In this document: piece by piece, positions 11,687-23,810 of the stretch
How positions within the stretch are numbered: the stretch's first letter is position 1
How the letters are laid out: each line of letters starts with the position of its first letter
NCBI GenBank assembly: GCA_027257055.1
Contig: JAPVLO010000232.1
Location: forward strand, 5,394,001-5,458,000
Direction of reading: 5' to 3'
DNA from: Cephalopachus bancanus
Taxonomy: Eukaryota; Chordata; Mammalia; Primates; Tarsiidae
Length of the DNA: 64,000 nt
Program-made: the position numbers and the translations under genes
Notes under the pieces: model-generated
The model's input: the letters and a program-made list of their open reading frames with translations, nothing else
What the model was told of the DNA's origin: nothing
Databases searched by the model: none

Positions 11687-12018
11687 TGGGGCGTGCTGGG
11701 AACGATAGTGTCTTAACCCCTTGCAGCCCTTGGTGGCAGGGCTGCAGGATTACAATCCCAGCGTGCACCGGCTTAGGGGGTGAGGTGCGGCCCTGCGGGT
11801 TAGGAGCAGAGCGGGGCGCGCCTCGCGGGGCATGCTGGGAAACTCAAGTGTCTATCCGGCTCCCAGCCGGTTTGGCGCGGGGCTGCTGGATACAGTCCCA
11901 GCACGAGCCAGGCAGGGCAGAGGGCATGCGCACTTTTGGGGGGCATGCTGGGAACTCTATAGCGTCCCCCCGGCCCGTTGGTGGAGGACTTCAGGACTGC
12001 ATCCCCAGCATGTACCGG
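11687..12018. promoter_or_regulatory. Three tandem copies of paired ZNF143-like motifs
   Basis: Each copy has one reverse site (GCATGCTGGGAA-type at 11691, 11831 and 11943) and one forward site (TACAATCCCAGCGTGC at 11751, TACAGTCCCAGCACG at 11891 and GCATCCCCAGCATGTACC at 11999). Spacing is about 140 and 112 bases. The known ZNF143/THAP11 site is ACTACAATTCCCAGAATGC. Sequence between the sites is partly shared, so a promoter segment was duplicated in tandem. Confidence 0.65.
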
Positions 12019-12250
12019 ACTGGGGGGTGGTACAGCCTCTCCAGAGCTCCGGCCTTCTCCGTCCAGGGCCCACCGGCTTCCTAAGCCGCTGTGGGAGCGG
12101 CTGATGACCCAGACACCGCCCCCTGGTACGCTGTTCTCCGCTCGCCTCAGCCGGAGCCCAGTCCAGCCGTTTTGGGAGAAATCCCTTCCCGCCCTGCGCG
12201 CACGGCTCCAGGGCTTTGCAGGGGACAGGGCTGTGACTCCCTGGAAATGT

Positions 12251-13599
12251 CACCCTCCTTGGCGCCTTTTTCTTGGATGTGGAAGCTGAGGATGAGGGAG
12301 CTTGATTCTTGGGTCACCCGGGATCTGCTAAGAGCAGAGAAGAAAACCCCAATTCCCAGGCACGTTTCTAGTGGGCCATTTTTACCAATCCTGTTCAGTG
12401 GACCAGAACTCAACCTGAAACTGATAGGGCTGCAGGCATTTTACACTTGCAGTTATCAGCCTTATCTTTACTAAGGCTGAGTGAACCGTGTCTCGGAGAC
12501 AGATGGCGATCTGATCCCTCAGGAACAGATGATGTTCCAGCTTTGGGGCAGCGACTTTCAAGGTGAGGAGCACTTAGGGAACGATTGAAACCCGTCAGTT
12601 TAGCACCTCTGCCTTGGATGGGAGGCTGCTCACCCACAGCAGTGAGGGATGCACCTGCCTCGCTGGGGCCCATCTGTTGAACTTTTCTGTCTAGACAGTA
12701 AAAACCTCCGGGAGCACTTCTGCTTCCATGTCGCCTCCTAGTAATTGAAGTTCCTGAATTGCCATGACCTCAGTCAAGTCTTTGTTTCCCGAAGGAACCA
12801 CTTTTCATGTTTCTATGTCTAATGCTTAAAAGTGTTAATATACATGCAAATAAGACATTGTTCATCTCACTGGTTCCAGTGGGTTTTGTTTGTGATTCCA
12901 AATATGGGATACTACCAAAGAGCTGAAAAACGTAGTCATGGAAATGAACCCTTGTTGCTGTACTTTGTGAAGAATTTATCCCTTCAGGATTAACTACACT
13001 TGAGTTCATCAGTACCTTTGTAAAGAAAGAAAAAACGTGTGGCCTCTGAAAGCGACAAGATGAGGAAATACAGGGAGACCACAGCACACAGCACTGGGGC
13101 TCTTCTCTTATTTTAAATGGGGCCTATGGGGACAGTCTGTGTGGTCAGGTGCCCGCATCCCTCCATCATTCCTCAGTATTCTCATCCTACTCCTTCCTGT
13201 CCCCTCTTTAGGTTGAGGTTTCTGATTGCACTGATTGCACCATACGTCTTGTATAAGGGTGGTGTAACATGTGGGTACATTTTAAAATGGGGATTTATGA
13301 AGAGGAGAGTTTTGTGATCTCTGGTCAGATGCACTGCTGTTGGGCGTTCTGCAGAGACATTGTGCTCTCAGTCCCCACAGTGACTGTCTCAGAAGGTCAG
13401 TCTTGATGCCACTGCAGTTGGTGTTTATAGAGCTAGGTGCTCTTTGTGGCTGGTGTGTCTTGCTTGGATTTCGTGGTTCTAACCCTCCTCTGCTCACCCC
13501 ATTCTCTCTAGCATCTGCTGGGTTGCCAGGTTTGCTCCAGTTTCCTGGGAGCCAGTTACATAACTATTTCAGACAGTCTTTAGGGATTCCACCCTTACT
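12251..13599. other. No gene recognised downstream of the CpG island
   Basis: Nothing here is supported as an exon. A first intron of a transcript starting in the island would be expected here or to the left. Confidence 0.35.
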
Positions 13600-13672
13600 T
13601 CTGGGCTCAAGCGATTCTCCTGCCTCAACCTCCCAAAGTGCTGGGATTGCAAGCATGGGCCACTGTACCCAG
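13600..13672 (-). mobile_element. Short Alu fragment
   Basis: GGGCTCAAGCGATTCTCCTG followed by the AACCTCCCAAAGTGCTGGGA block is the reverse complement of an Alu left monomer. Only about 70 bases remain. Confidence 0.75.
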
Positions 13673-13679
13673 CCCCCTT

Positions 13680-14050
13680 TTTTCATTGTTTAATTTTGTA
13701 TATGTCTCAGATAATTTTATTTTCTCTGAAGTCTACTTTTTCTGCTGTTAATGTAACTGCTTGTGCTTTCCTTGATTAATACTTGCCTTTTCCCACCTTT
13801 TTATACTTTAAATTTATGTATTATTGTATAGAAAGTGAGTTTGTTCTAGAGGGCATATACGTGGTCATAGTTATTAAATCCACTTTGTCAATCTTTGTCT
13901 CTGATTATTTTAGGCTATTTACATTTAAGATAATTGTTAAGATTTTAGTCTGACATTTTATTTTTTGTTCTCTGTGTACTCTGTTTTATTTCTCGGTAGT
14001 GTTATTAAGGCTATGTCTAGTCCATGTCAGGGTTGAAGAAGGGTCTGAAA
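13680..14050 (-). mobile_element. Decayed old L1 ORF2 fragment
   Basis: AT-rich sequence with blocks similar to the reverse complement of old L1 ORF2, including AAAGTGAGTTTGTTCTAGAG and a TATTTACATTTAAGATAATT run. There is no open frame. Confidence 0.45.
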
Positions 14051-16055
14051 AATCACTCAAATATACCATGTAAATAGTTTCAAGGTGTATCCACACTTTT
14101 TAAAAAAATTTCTCCCAGGCCAGTCCTTGAAGAGACTAGGAAATTCAGCATTTCCTTCAAGAATGGGGATTCCTTGGAAGTGAGTTTCAACTTGTGTCAA
14201 GAAAGGGGAATCACATACCATCAAAGGCAGTTTCCCAGGGTCTCAAGAACAAGGGCATGTAGAAGAGCTGGGTCACATGGGACTGTGGTGGTCCTCTTTT
14301 CCATCTGAAAGGTACTGCTGCCTCCAGATACCCTCAGTATGGCAATCTCACTTGGTTCCAATACCTAAAGTAGGCAAAAATGGTAAGATGTAGACCTCCC
14401 TATTTTGTGCCAGACATGTCTTAGAGAAAGCCCATATATCTAAATTACCAAAGAAAGGTATGAAGAGAAAAATGCAAAATCTATGCCAGGTCATTTAGTG
14501 TTTTTTTCTGGGACCCTAGGGTCCACATAAGTTTCACGGAGACTGAAGAGTGCCAAACCTGCAGAAAATTGGAGAGTGACTGTCAGACCTGCCTCTTAGG
14601 CCTAAAGTATCACCTTCCCATTTAAGTTCATGATGCAGAATTGTCTTTCAAAGATGACATGCCAAAGTCAGATATCAACAAAGAGTATTACATGAAGAAT
14701 ATGGAGAGAGGGACATGGCCTACTGGGGAAAGCCTCATTCAGCAGTGACATGTTGGACAAACTGGCCTGTACCACCCCCAAGTACCATGTGCTCCCGGAT
14801 AAAGGTGGAGGATAACAGAGGAGAGGAGTGTACACAGACATGAGAAGCCCACAGATCCAGATGATCCCCATGCCGATCAGATTATTAAAGACCTATATTA
14901 TGCAATACAATCAATGACCCTGGAGCAGATAGGCCTCTAAAGCAGGCTTCAACCACATCTTGTCTGGAACCCCCAAAAGACAAGATTATCCCTACACTAG
15001 ATGTTGGTGGTCTTGGTGATACTATTAGAGAGACAGACCTAAGAACTCACCTCTGTAAGTTTGGAGAGATCTGGACACTCACTGTTGTGCAGAAACAGCA
15101 GTGCACTTTCCTGCAGGTTTCCACAGGGCAGGCTGCAGAAGGGGCTGCTGAGAAGTCCTTTAACAAGCTGATTGCCAATGACTGCAAACTCAGTGTAAAA
15201 TGAAGAATGCCAAGCGGTCAGAGAAAAAGAAACAGAGGACAGACCGCAGACTCTGAGATCCAGCCAGGGTCTATTCCAGCACTTCCAGGAGTTCTTCCTC
15301 CCCGTGCAGCTCTGGTCCCTACCTTGGAGTGTCCTTGCACAGAGTGGGGCCACATTTCCTATTTTTGACTATGAAATGACTCTGTCAAGTGTTACAGACT
15401 TAGGGTCCTGGCCTCCTCCTTCATTCCTATGATCTGGAGTAGGTCTTATATCCTAGAAGCAGGGTCCCAGTGCCATGTGCTTGGCCTCGGACCTCTGCCC
15501 CATTGGTAATCAGGTGGTGGCCACTCGGGGTATGGGAGCATGGCCATCCCTGCCTCCTTGAGTAGATGAGGTTGGTGGCTGGTCTGTTTCTGCCCCATCC
15601 TCACTGAGGTAACTGGTTGTTCTTTGACCTTGGTAACATCACTGGTTTGGCCCTGCTGGGCATGAGCAGGCCCTAGATACCCACACACTATTCCAAGGGT
15701 TCTCAACCTACTTGGGTCAAATTCTAGTTCTGGTCAGGGCTACAGGTGGCTTTGTCCCCTGTGTGGTCATCCTGGACATCCCTAGTGCCCATCTCTTCCC
15801 AGAGCTCAGGTTGAGTTTGGATTGGGCCTCTCTGGGTGTGGACTTGTGCCCTGTGAGGGAGGTTCTGTCACACAGGTTTGCTAGCATGAGGACCAAAGCA
15901 TGCTGCTAGTTGGCTGGGACTTTGAGGATGCCATACTCACCCTCTCCTCCAGTGAACTCCAAGTGTCCAGCTTCCTTATTGACACTGATTTCACATGGCT
16001 GAGGAGTTCTCTGGGGCTTCAGGGCAGCTTGTGGGTCAATGGCCCCCAAGGAAGG
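14051..16055. other. No supported gene; one possible minus-strand exon near 15.05-15.12 kb
   Basis: On the minus strand, a run ending at about 15052 reads [20 protein letters not shown] and then LTE, directly before GTGAGTTCTT, a good donor. No matching acceptor or homology was found, so I leave it as a candidate. It might belong to the TBC-like locus that follows. The rest shows nothing. Confidence 0.25.
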
Positions 16056-16613
16056 TCAGATGCAGGCACCACCATATAGGGGAGGGATGTCTCTGGAACT
16101 GCCTCTGTTTCTAGTGTACTGGGCAAGTCCTGGTGTTGGAGCCCCAGTGGGGTCACAAGGTGGGATCTGTCCTATAGTTCTTGTCTCCCAGGGAAGATAT
16201 GGAAGAGTCAGGGGCCCAGCATCCTTGTTTGAAGCTGTACCATGGAAACCACTGGTTCCTGATGTCCAGATGCATGGGGAGTTTTGGGAGTGAAGTCCAA
16301 CATAGAAGTCATCAAACAACCCATAGTCTGAATGTTCTGAGCCAGGGATGGGCTGGCCATATTCTGAGCCTCCAGGTCCCCAGAAAGCAGCCTGCTTCCC
16401 TGCATTCTGCAGAAGCCCCCTCATGCAGCTGGGCCTCAGTTTGGGGGACAACCCAGCTAGGCAAGAATGGGGAAGGACCAGGCTTGTGTTTGAGGGGTGC
16501 TGCCAATGGACTGCTACAACTGGGCTGATGGGCCGGGGAGAGCTAGCCTGTATCCCTTGGAGGATCTCCAAGCTGGGGGATTCCCACAGAGGTCTGGGTG
16601 CTGGGACACTCAC
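16056..16613 (-). pseudogene. Possible C-terminal remnant of a USP6NL/TBC1D3-like gene
   Basis: A 185-codon minus-strand open frame is rich in Pro, Ser and Gly. Part of it (TGAPTPGLAQYTRNRGSSRD) resembles in composition and order the proline-rich tail of TBC1D3-family proteins. The similarity is weak and I rely mainly on its place, about 2.4 kb downstream on the same strand as a clearer TBC exon. Overlapping + strand frames (16181-16528, 16348-16635) show that high GC alone can keep frames open here. It could equally be unrelated sequence. Confidence 0.25.
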
Positions 16614-18939
16614 TGCAGGCCCAGGGCCTTCCTGAGGAACTCCTTGGGTTTGGCTGAAAGGAAAGCAGACTTCTCCTCTGAGGTCATCTAGCCCTCACAG
16701 GGTGGGGCCCTGTGGACTTGGAGCCCTGGAGTCTTTGTGGGTCCTGTGATCTAACACTGGACACCCCTGCAGGCTGCTGATCCCAAATCTAGGGATGTTT
16801 GCAGCATGGGGAATGGTTGCTGTTGGGACACTTCAGGCTGCTCCTGTGCTGGCCACCACCCTAGGGTTCAGGCTGGCTCAGGGCTCCCTGCCTTATGCCC
16901 TCGCCCCAGGGCTACTGTACCTCAGCATCATCCCTGGTACAGAAGTCAGGTGAGTGACACCTTCACTGTCACCCAACCCCCTCGCCACCCTAACATGGAG
17001 CTTGTCTCCACTATGGGTGAGATGCCCCCAGGCACAGGACCCCTCTGCCCTCTGGGGCTGTCACTCCATGCCAGGACCAGACATTGCCACATTCAAGTTA
17101 ACTCTGGGTTCTGGCTCTGGGCTGGGGTCCCACATGGGACCTTTCCTGAATCCTCTCTGAGTCTGGGACATTGATTCTCCTCACTCCCTGGTTCAGGACA
17201 TGTTGTCCTATCACCCTTGGAGGGGTGCTCAGGGGTGAGGGGCCCCAGCTGCTTTCTGGGATCATTGGCATTGGCTCTCACAGATGGATCTGACCTCTGT
17301 GGTGCATTTTTCAAAGGCAGGAGCAGGAGGGTTTAGGGGATGGGCTTGAAGGGTTCTGGCCCACACATCCTGTTTTGTCTCAGAGGCATGTCCAGTAAAC
17401 CCAAGGTCAGCACCTGCCCTGGGACCCAGATGGCCTGTTTTCAAAGGCTTCTTAGAGGAGAAGAAAAGCACCATTTCTCTTGCTCAGCCTTTTACATAAC
17501 TCCTCACTAGGGTGGGCTGGACTCATTTCAGTGGGCATGTGGCTCCCAGGAGAAGGGACTTCCCAAGGACCTAGGGTTTCCCTGGGCTCTCCTATGACAG
17601 GTCCTGATCCAGGCTGCCCATGGTGCCAGAGCTGTGCCATGAGATGCCTTCTTGGGCAGGGCCAAGGGAAGCTGGACCCCTAGTCTGGGGGAATCAGTAC
17701 TATGGGGCAGTAAGGACCCTGGCTAGGGGTTTCCCCATGCATCCTTGCCCTGTCAGTGAGGCACTGTCAGATCCACATTAAGATAGGAATTTGGATGAAC
17801 AAACCTTGTCCTGAGGGAAGATGCACAGGTACTCAGGGTGCCCTCCCCCCTCCCCCATTCTCCCTGTCTGCCCTGTAAACCTCCCTATTGTAGGCACTTC
17901 TGTAGGCTCCAAGGGGTGGGACACTGGTTGGTGGCTTGGGGTTCTTCCCCACCTGCCCCAGGCACAAACACCTGGTGAAAACCCTTTCCTTAGCCCCTAC
18001 TCTGGGGGGCTTGGTCCTGTTCTGGTGCCTCTTCCAGGGAAAGAAGAAATGAAACAACCCGTGGGGAGCCCCACATTCCAGGTCAGGCACTGGTTGTGAC
18101 TTGGCCACCCAGCAGCACCAGCAGAGGGTCAGGCCCCTTTTCTCTCCCAACCCCATGGGGTCCTGGGCTTCTGGGAAGTAGATGAGGTCTCACCATGTGT
18201 TTCACTAGCGCTGGGAGTACTTTTCTTAAAACTTGCTCCTGATATGCTTAGAGTCTAACAACGTAGATTTCTGAGAAACCCCTAGGTCTCAAGAAAACAG
18301 CCTGCTCCCATGATGGAAACTACTGAGCTGGAAGAGCTGGGCAGTGGCGGGGCCCCAGATCCCAAGGCCTCCCAACCTGCCATCCAGTGACCCCCACCAA
18401 GTGGCCTCAGGGAGGGGAGGTGGGAAGGTTCTTTGAGCCTGGCTGGGGCATTGCCAGCAGTATTCTGGACCTACACTAGCACACGCCTGCCTTTGATCTA
18501 TAAGGAGGGCCGTGATTGGTGAGGGCTGTGTGTAGCCCAGCTGGGGCTGTTTGCAGATGTCAGGGTGACTGAGTGGGTGATAGGGAGTGCTTGGCTGTCT
18601 CCTGGGTATGGGATTAGGTGAGGGGTGGAGCACCAGATAGGCTTCATGTGGCTATGGGTGGGGAGAGCAGCCTATTGGGAGGCAGAAGAAACAGCAGGGA
18701 GGTAAGAATTGCCGGACAAGATCAGGGCCAGAAGGCCATTGCTTCAGGATAGTCTTGGGAAAGCTGCTATGCCCTTTGCTGATGGAGATAAGAAAGCATC
18801 TGATTCAAGGTGTGGGGGCCCCAGTCCAGCCCCAGGCTCCTTGTTTGACCCTGAGGAGGGAACTGTCCTAGAGACTTAAAATGAATTGGGGACAGAATGC
18901 ACCTTGCCTGTATGTTGCAAACACTTGGCCAGCATGGCC

Positions 18940-19048
18940 TGGCTGTGTTGGCCTGCAGCTGGCCTAGTGCCCAGAAGGTGTCTTCCTCATTCAGAAACAT
19001 TAGCAGAATGATGATGACATGGCTCATGCCCGTGCAGTAACCCATCTC
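18940..19048 (-). pseudogene. TBC-domain exon of a USP6NL/TBC1D3-type gene
   Basis: A CTCTTGCAG acceptor on the minus strand leads into [20 protein letters not shown] and then [12 protein letters not shown]. This is the conserved TBC core block (EVGYCQGMSQ...[14 protein letters not shown]) that in the family carries part of the Rab GTPase-activating fold, and the exon starts at the usual family position before the Glu. After about residue 33 the match to the family is lost, as if by a frameshift near 18950. The Arg-finger and Gln-finger blocks that normally lie before this are not visible. I infer a duplicated, intron-bearing pseudogene rather than a retrocopy, because the acceptor is intact and no poly(A) is nearby. 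Confidence 0.6.
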
Positions 19049-20199
19049 CTGCAAGAGTCAAGGTCACTGTGGAAAAGCATGACCTGGGAGTGCTGAGGTA
19101 ACTGGAGAGACCTGTCACAGACCCTAGGGAACCTGTGGTGCAGCCTTTTGACTCCCCTGATACTGTGTATCAGGACTGATTGGGTAATGCACATCTCAGT
19201 TCATAATGAGCTTGGAGAGACTCCTACAGCATCCAAGCTCCTGTGGCCAGAGAAGGCATAGATGAGGACAGTTGAGAGGCCATTCCACCCCAAGATGTCA
19301 GGCCAGGGAGGCTGCTGTGCCAGGTTCAGGGCAGCAGCCATGAACTAGACCTCTATGAAGGCCGACTGGGGGGCTCTGACTGCTCCACACAGGGTCCTGG
19401 GATAGTCTGTGGGCTCCCATGCACAGGACAGCTGAGACTAGACGCTGCGTGGGCAGCCCATGATGTGAGCTCAGCAGCTCTCCCTGCCAGTATGCTCTGC
19501 AAAGTGGGGGCTGAGTGGGAACAGCCGTCTCGGTGACCCCCTCCCTGCCTGTTGTGCTCTTACAGGGTTCAGGTGAAGGAGAATTGTCAACTCTGCCAAG
19601 TTTCTGATTAATACAGTGGCTTCAGGATCCAAACTTATGACAAAAAGCAATGACTGTTAGGAACTCAACTTGTAAAATATTCTCATAGGAGCCTCGTGCA
19701 ACACTGCCAAACTTGTGTTGGGGCAATCGCAGGAAGGAGGCATTACATCTTGTTCTGCATGGTGGGCTGGTCCAGGTGAGACCAGGAGTCAGCCCTGACC
19801 CCTTTCCATCTTGGTAACAGTTGTGAGCTTGATCCTACCTGGTCTGTCCTGGTTTGTCATGAATTCTAAATTTTAAAGAAGCAATGCCCATGAGATACCA
19901 TGCCCATGATAAAGGGAGTATCATTTCTGGGGATCCTCTGTTTAATACAGAATATGTCAAAAGTATGTAAAATAAATCTTGCTGCCTGAGAAAGAGAGAA
20001 GAAACGGTTTCATTTTGTCATGGTGCTGTTTAATTTTGCCTAACAATGAATCCAAGGCCAGGTTAAGATGGCCCACAAAATAGGATTGCCCACAAAATAA
20101 GCAGCGAGTGCTTCAGGACATCTCAGTTTTTAGAAAATTTGTCAGTAAAATCTACACACAGAGAAATGCAAATATCCCAGCTGGTTAATTTTTTTTTTT

Positions 20200-20865
20200 T
20201 TCATACATAACAATCCAGTCTAGAAGTACAACTCCACAGATCTGAACCAATATGGGAAGTCTCCCATCCACCATTCCAGTGCCTCCAGGAGCAGCTCCTT
20301 CATCCTCAAAGTCCCCAGCATGTCCCCTTTGTAGCCAAGTCTTTGCACTACATCATCTACTGGCAGTCCTGAGCTGTCCCCAGTCCCTATGGTTACTATG
20401 GTTAGGCCTTTTCCAGAATGGTTTTTGAATTGGAATCCTGCAGTGGCTAGACTTGGGTTTGGCTTCTTTCACTTAGGAAAATGCATGTAAGATCCATGTT
20501 CCCTTGGGGTCAATGATCTGTTCCCTTTCATCACAGAGTTGCCTTCTGTTCTATGGGTGTACCACCATTTATTTTTTCCCTTGTTGATCATCTTGGTAGC
20601 CTCCAGGTTTTGGTGATTATGAATAAAACAGTGAATGTGGCATGCAGGTTTTATGTGAACATAAGTTTTCAAATCAGTTGGGTGAATGTCAATGAGCACT
20701 TTGGGGTCATGTGGTTGAAGTGCATTTAGTTTTGTGATCCCCACTGTCTTCCACTGTGGCTATACCATTTTGCCTGCCCACCAGCAGTGGATGAGAGTTC
20801 CTGCAGTTCCTCGTCCTCCCCAGCATTTGGTGTTGTCAGTGTTGTCTCTGAATGCTCCCAAGCCT
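20200..20865 (-). mobile_element. Old L1M-type 3' end
   Basis: The sequence follows the reverse complement of old L1 3' regions block by block: GGCTTCTTTCACTTAGGAAA, then TTTGGTGATTATGAATAAAA, TTATGTGAACATAAGTTTTC, and CACCAGCAGTGGATGAGAGT. No frame survives. It lies inside the TBC-like locus. Confidence 0.65.
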
Positions 20866-22309
20866 CATCCTGCTGGCCTCCCATAGGATGCTGTCCCAGG
20901 CCCTCGTGGGCTATAGAAAGTACTTTTTACCTTGCAGCATGATTTTGTTTGCTGCTGTCAGTGTACTTGGGAGCCACCAGGGTTCTGGTCCCACAGGCCC
21001 CAGCCCAACCCAGGACTTGGAGCCTAGTAGGTACTCAGTACATGGTGCCGGCAGCTCTCTGATCCAGGGGACCCTGTCACCCCCTTCTCTGGGACTCCAT
21101 CTCTGCCCTGGGACCTCCCCATCTCTCCCAGAATGCCCTATCCCTCTGGATTTCCCCATCTCTCCCAGGATCCTCCAGCCTCCAAAGGGCTTACCTGATG
21201 CCATAGAGCTCCTAGAGCATAACATGGTTTCTAAAGGTGTGGCTCACATCTAGGTCAGTCGGTTTTTGTTTTGTATTGTTTTTTCTGAGAACATGTTGCC
21301 CTGTTCCTTTATTTACTGTAGGCCAGGGCCAAGAGGAACATACCTTAAAGCAAAGGACTCATTGCCCGGAAGAAAAGAAGGGTTTTTTTCTGCAGAAAGG
21401 AGTTTTTTTTTTCTTCCTGCAGAAAGCTCCTTTTCATGTTTGTTTTTGAAGCCAGGGAGGGCCACTAGACCTAGCTCATCTGTGGGGACCATGTCTGTCT
21501 GTGCACAGGATGTGTGACTGACCCCCCCCCCACTCCTCACACCACCCAGGTTTGACTTCCCCTCTGGTTAGAGACCTGGATTCCTGACAGGGCCTAGCTT
21601 ATGTGTCCCACTCTGGCCAAGCATGGGAAGGCTTTGACTAATGTCTAACAGGAGTGACCTCACCTGACCCAACACTTGTGGGAGGATTTTCTTGTAGACC
21701 CACTGAGACATCTAAGGACAGAAAAACACTGGTAAGACAGGCCTTAGAGAACCCAGGGAGGACTGGAGCCTGAGGATTCTGGAAGATTCCAGGCTTCGGC
21801 TCTTTTCCTTAGGAGAGGTTGGGTCTACCTCTCCCATGATGAAAGAGTGGACAGTGCTCGAGTTGTGAACTTTGATCTGGACTTATTCCTTCCTTCAGAG
21901 TCAAAAGAAGGTGTCTCCCTTCAGCCAGGTGATCCTTGAAAGCATGGGCAGGAAAGCTGGGGACCAGCCCTGTTGTCCTATGAATGAGGGAAGCTACATA
22001 GGCATGTCTTGCTTCAGAGAAGTTTTTCTAAAAGAAAAAAAACAAACAAAAAACATGGTTTAGACAAGATTGCTCAGGGGACAGAGGACACTGAAGAATC
22101 TTGAGCATATCAGTGACTTTGTAGATTGGAAAATCTTCATGCCCTGTGCCCACGGCACCTCAGCTCCAAGGCCCTACAACCCAGAGGGGCCAGGGCGAGT
22201 GGGACCAAAGTGAGAAGTATGGAGGCCTGGGGGTGTGGACAGCCCCTCCCTGCCTTGTGTCCCAAGGAGGCCCAGGACCCTCTGACCACAGGCACAGGCT
22301 TGCCTCTCT

Positions 22310-22405
22310 CAAGGAAGCAGCCAGATCTGTGACTGCTTATATTTGGCAATGATGTTCTCTCGCTCCTGGGCAAACAGGATATCCATATCCTCCTCCATGT
22401 CCAAC
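22310..22405 (-). pseudogene. First coding exon of the USP6NL/TBC1D3-like gene, donor lost
   Basis: A TTTTGTCTTGCAG acceptor (minus strand) is followed at 22398 by an ATG. The reading is MEEDMDILFAQERENIIAKY, then KQSQIWLLP and a stop. The AQERxxIIxKY signature matches the amino end of USP6NL, TBC1D3 and TBC1D26/28 proteins. In those proteins the exon ends soon after the KY; here the expected junction has TCAC in place of a GT donor, so the frame runs on to a stop. Together with the TBC exon at 19048, 3.3 kb downstream on the same strand, this points to one decayed gene. The middle exons were not found. Confidence 0.6.
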
Positions 22406-22859
22406 CTGCAAGACAAAATAATCCAAAGATTACGCTGCAGCTGAGAGCTTCAGAGAACATCCTGAACTGCTCCTGCCAGAGTCCCAGATTCTGGTCAAGT
22501 AAGCCTCATTGCATCACAGCCATCAGGACAAAGGAACCAGTCCCAATGTCCCCTCCCCTGCCCGGGTGTCTGAAATCCATGCTTCTAAGCTACTTGAGTT
22601 CATGAAAACAAGGAGAACTGAAAGCAAGGCCTGTTGTCCCCAGATATTCCAAGATGGGCACATACTTGCCCTAAGTGATTAATGGGCACACATCTGCTCC
22701 AGAAGAAAAAACCTGCTGAGGGTGAGGGGCCTGCGATGGGTTATTCTGGGCACCTGTAGGCAGAGTGGGGTCAAGAAACCAGCAGTCTCTATGTGATCAG
22801 CCTCCTGGGATCATTCAGGGACCACACAGATGCCATTTTCTATAGGAAACCAGAAACCT

Positions 22860-23030
22860 GTTTTTTTTTTTTTTTTTTTTTTAAGTCAGAGTCTCACTCT
22901 GTCATCTAGGTTGGAGTGTAGTGGCATGCTCACAGCCACCACAACCTCGACCTGCTGGACTTAGGCAATCCTTCCACCTCAGCCTTCCAAGTAGCTGGAA
23001 CTACAGGCGTGTGCTACCCATGTCTGATTT
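22860..23030 (-). mobile_element. Alu monomer fragment
   Basis: A T-run at 22861-22882 is followed by the reverse complement of one Alu arm (GAGTCTCACTCTGTCATCTA ... GCTGGAACTACAGGCGTGTG). It stops before the linker. The words shared with the 29.3 kb copy (TAGGCAATCCTTCCACCT) mark the same local subfamily. Confidence 0.75.
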
Positions 23031-23810
23031 ATAGGAAACCAGAAATCTTATAACTGCTCCATCCTACTCAAAACCCACTGTAGTCAGTGAATCAGCTTTA
23101 AGAATAATACCAGCTGAAAAAGAGGGTGTTTGGTTTGGGGAAAAGGATAATTATTGACTCCAAAATGGCCTGTGTGCTTGTGGAGACCATGTCTTGGGTA
23201 GAGGGACAGCATATTACTCAATGTTGAACTGTCATACAAGGAGGGGCTTCTTTGTCCTAGGTCACTAAGAAAGAACAAGTGAGCTCTGGGAGCTTGGTTC
23301 TGTAGAACACCCAGAGGGACCCTTCCTCCCGGAAGCACTCGAGGCAGAGAGAGGGTGATTGATGTCTCTAGAGGAAAAGAGGAACAGAGAACCATACAGG
23401 GAGAGCCCCTATCCCTAGCCCATAGGAGGGACCCGTGTCAGGGGCTGTCCATCCCTCTGAGGCACCTTCATTGTCCATAACTGACTAAGGGTAGATGTCT
23501 CTCAACCCCACTCCCAGACTGGGGACCCCACATGTCTGGTGGGCCCTACAGTGACCATCAGTGACCATACCTGAAGTATGAGTTGATGAGATCCCTTCCT
23601 ATCTTAGGAACCTTCTTAGGACACAGACTAGGACCAAGGAAAATCCTCCTCTCTCATCTACAGAGGCCACATCCCACTGGCTCTTCAAGGACTCTGCTCC
23701 ATCAGGTTCCAGAACTCTGGGTAGATTTTGTATCTAGGGCAGGGGGGCTACAGCTGAAACCATGGCCCAGAGAGTTAAAGAACCAAATGACTATATTATT
23801 TGGCTTACAG
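23031..23810. other. No gene recognised
   Basis: Nothing supported. The open frame at 23084-23395 has no family resemblance. Confidence 0.35.

Larger units (their letters stand above)
11200..12250. promoter_or_regulatory. CpG-island promoter
   Basis: The GC and CpG content rises sharply, with GC boxes at 11413-11436 (GGGGCGGGGCG and GGGGGCGGGGCGG), an RFX X-box-like site at 11439-11453 and a cluster of ZNF143-like motifs at 11687-12018. There is no TATA box. This is the pattern of a TATA-less vertebrate promoter. Which gene it drives, and in which direction, is not visible; neither the + strand gene ending at 6725 nor the TBC remnant ending at 22405 starts here. Long open frames such as 11215-11643 are an effect of high GC. 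Confidence 0.7.
16614..22309 (-). other. Body of the TBC-like locus: introns and old repeats, no further exon found
   Basis: The interval between the TBC remnants is GC-rich, with many chance open frames on both strands. I searched for the family blocks GxxHExELP and KGxPxxxRGxxW and did not find them. An old L1 3' end lies at 20.2-20.86 kb. Poly-C at 21,520-21,530 and short T/A tracts are the only other notable items. Confidence 0.35.

Noticed and set aside
11215..12474. Several 90-145-codon open frames in the CpG island, on both strands
   Set aside because: High GC keeps stops rare; frames overlap on opposite strands and match nothing I know.
18289..18633. Proline-rich 114-codon minus-strand frame as part of the TBC gene
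   Set aside because: Composition alone suggests it; no family block or splice site supports it.
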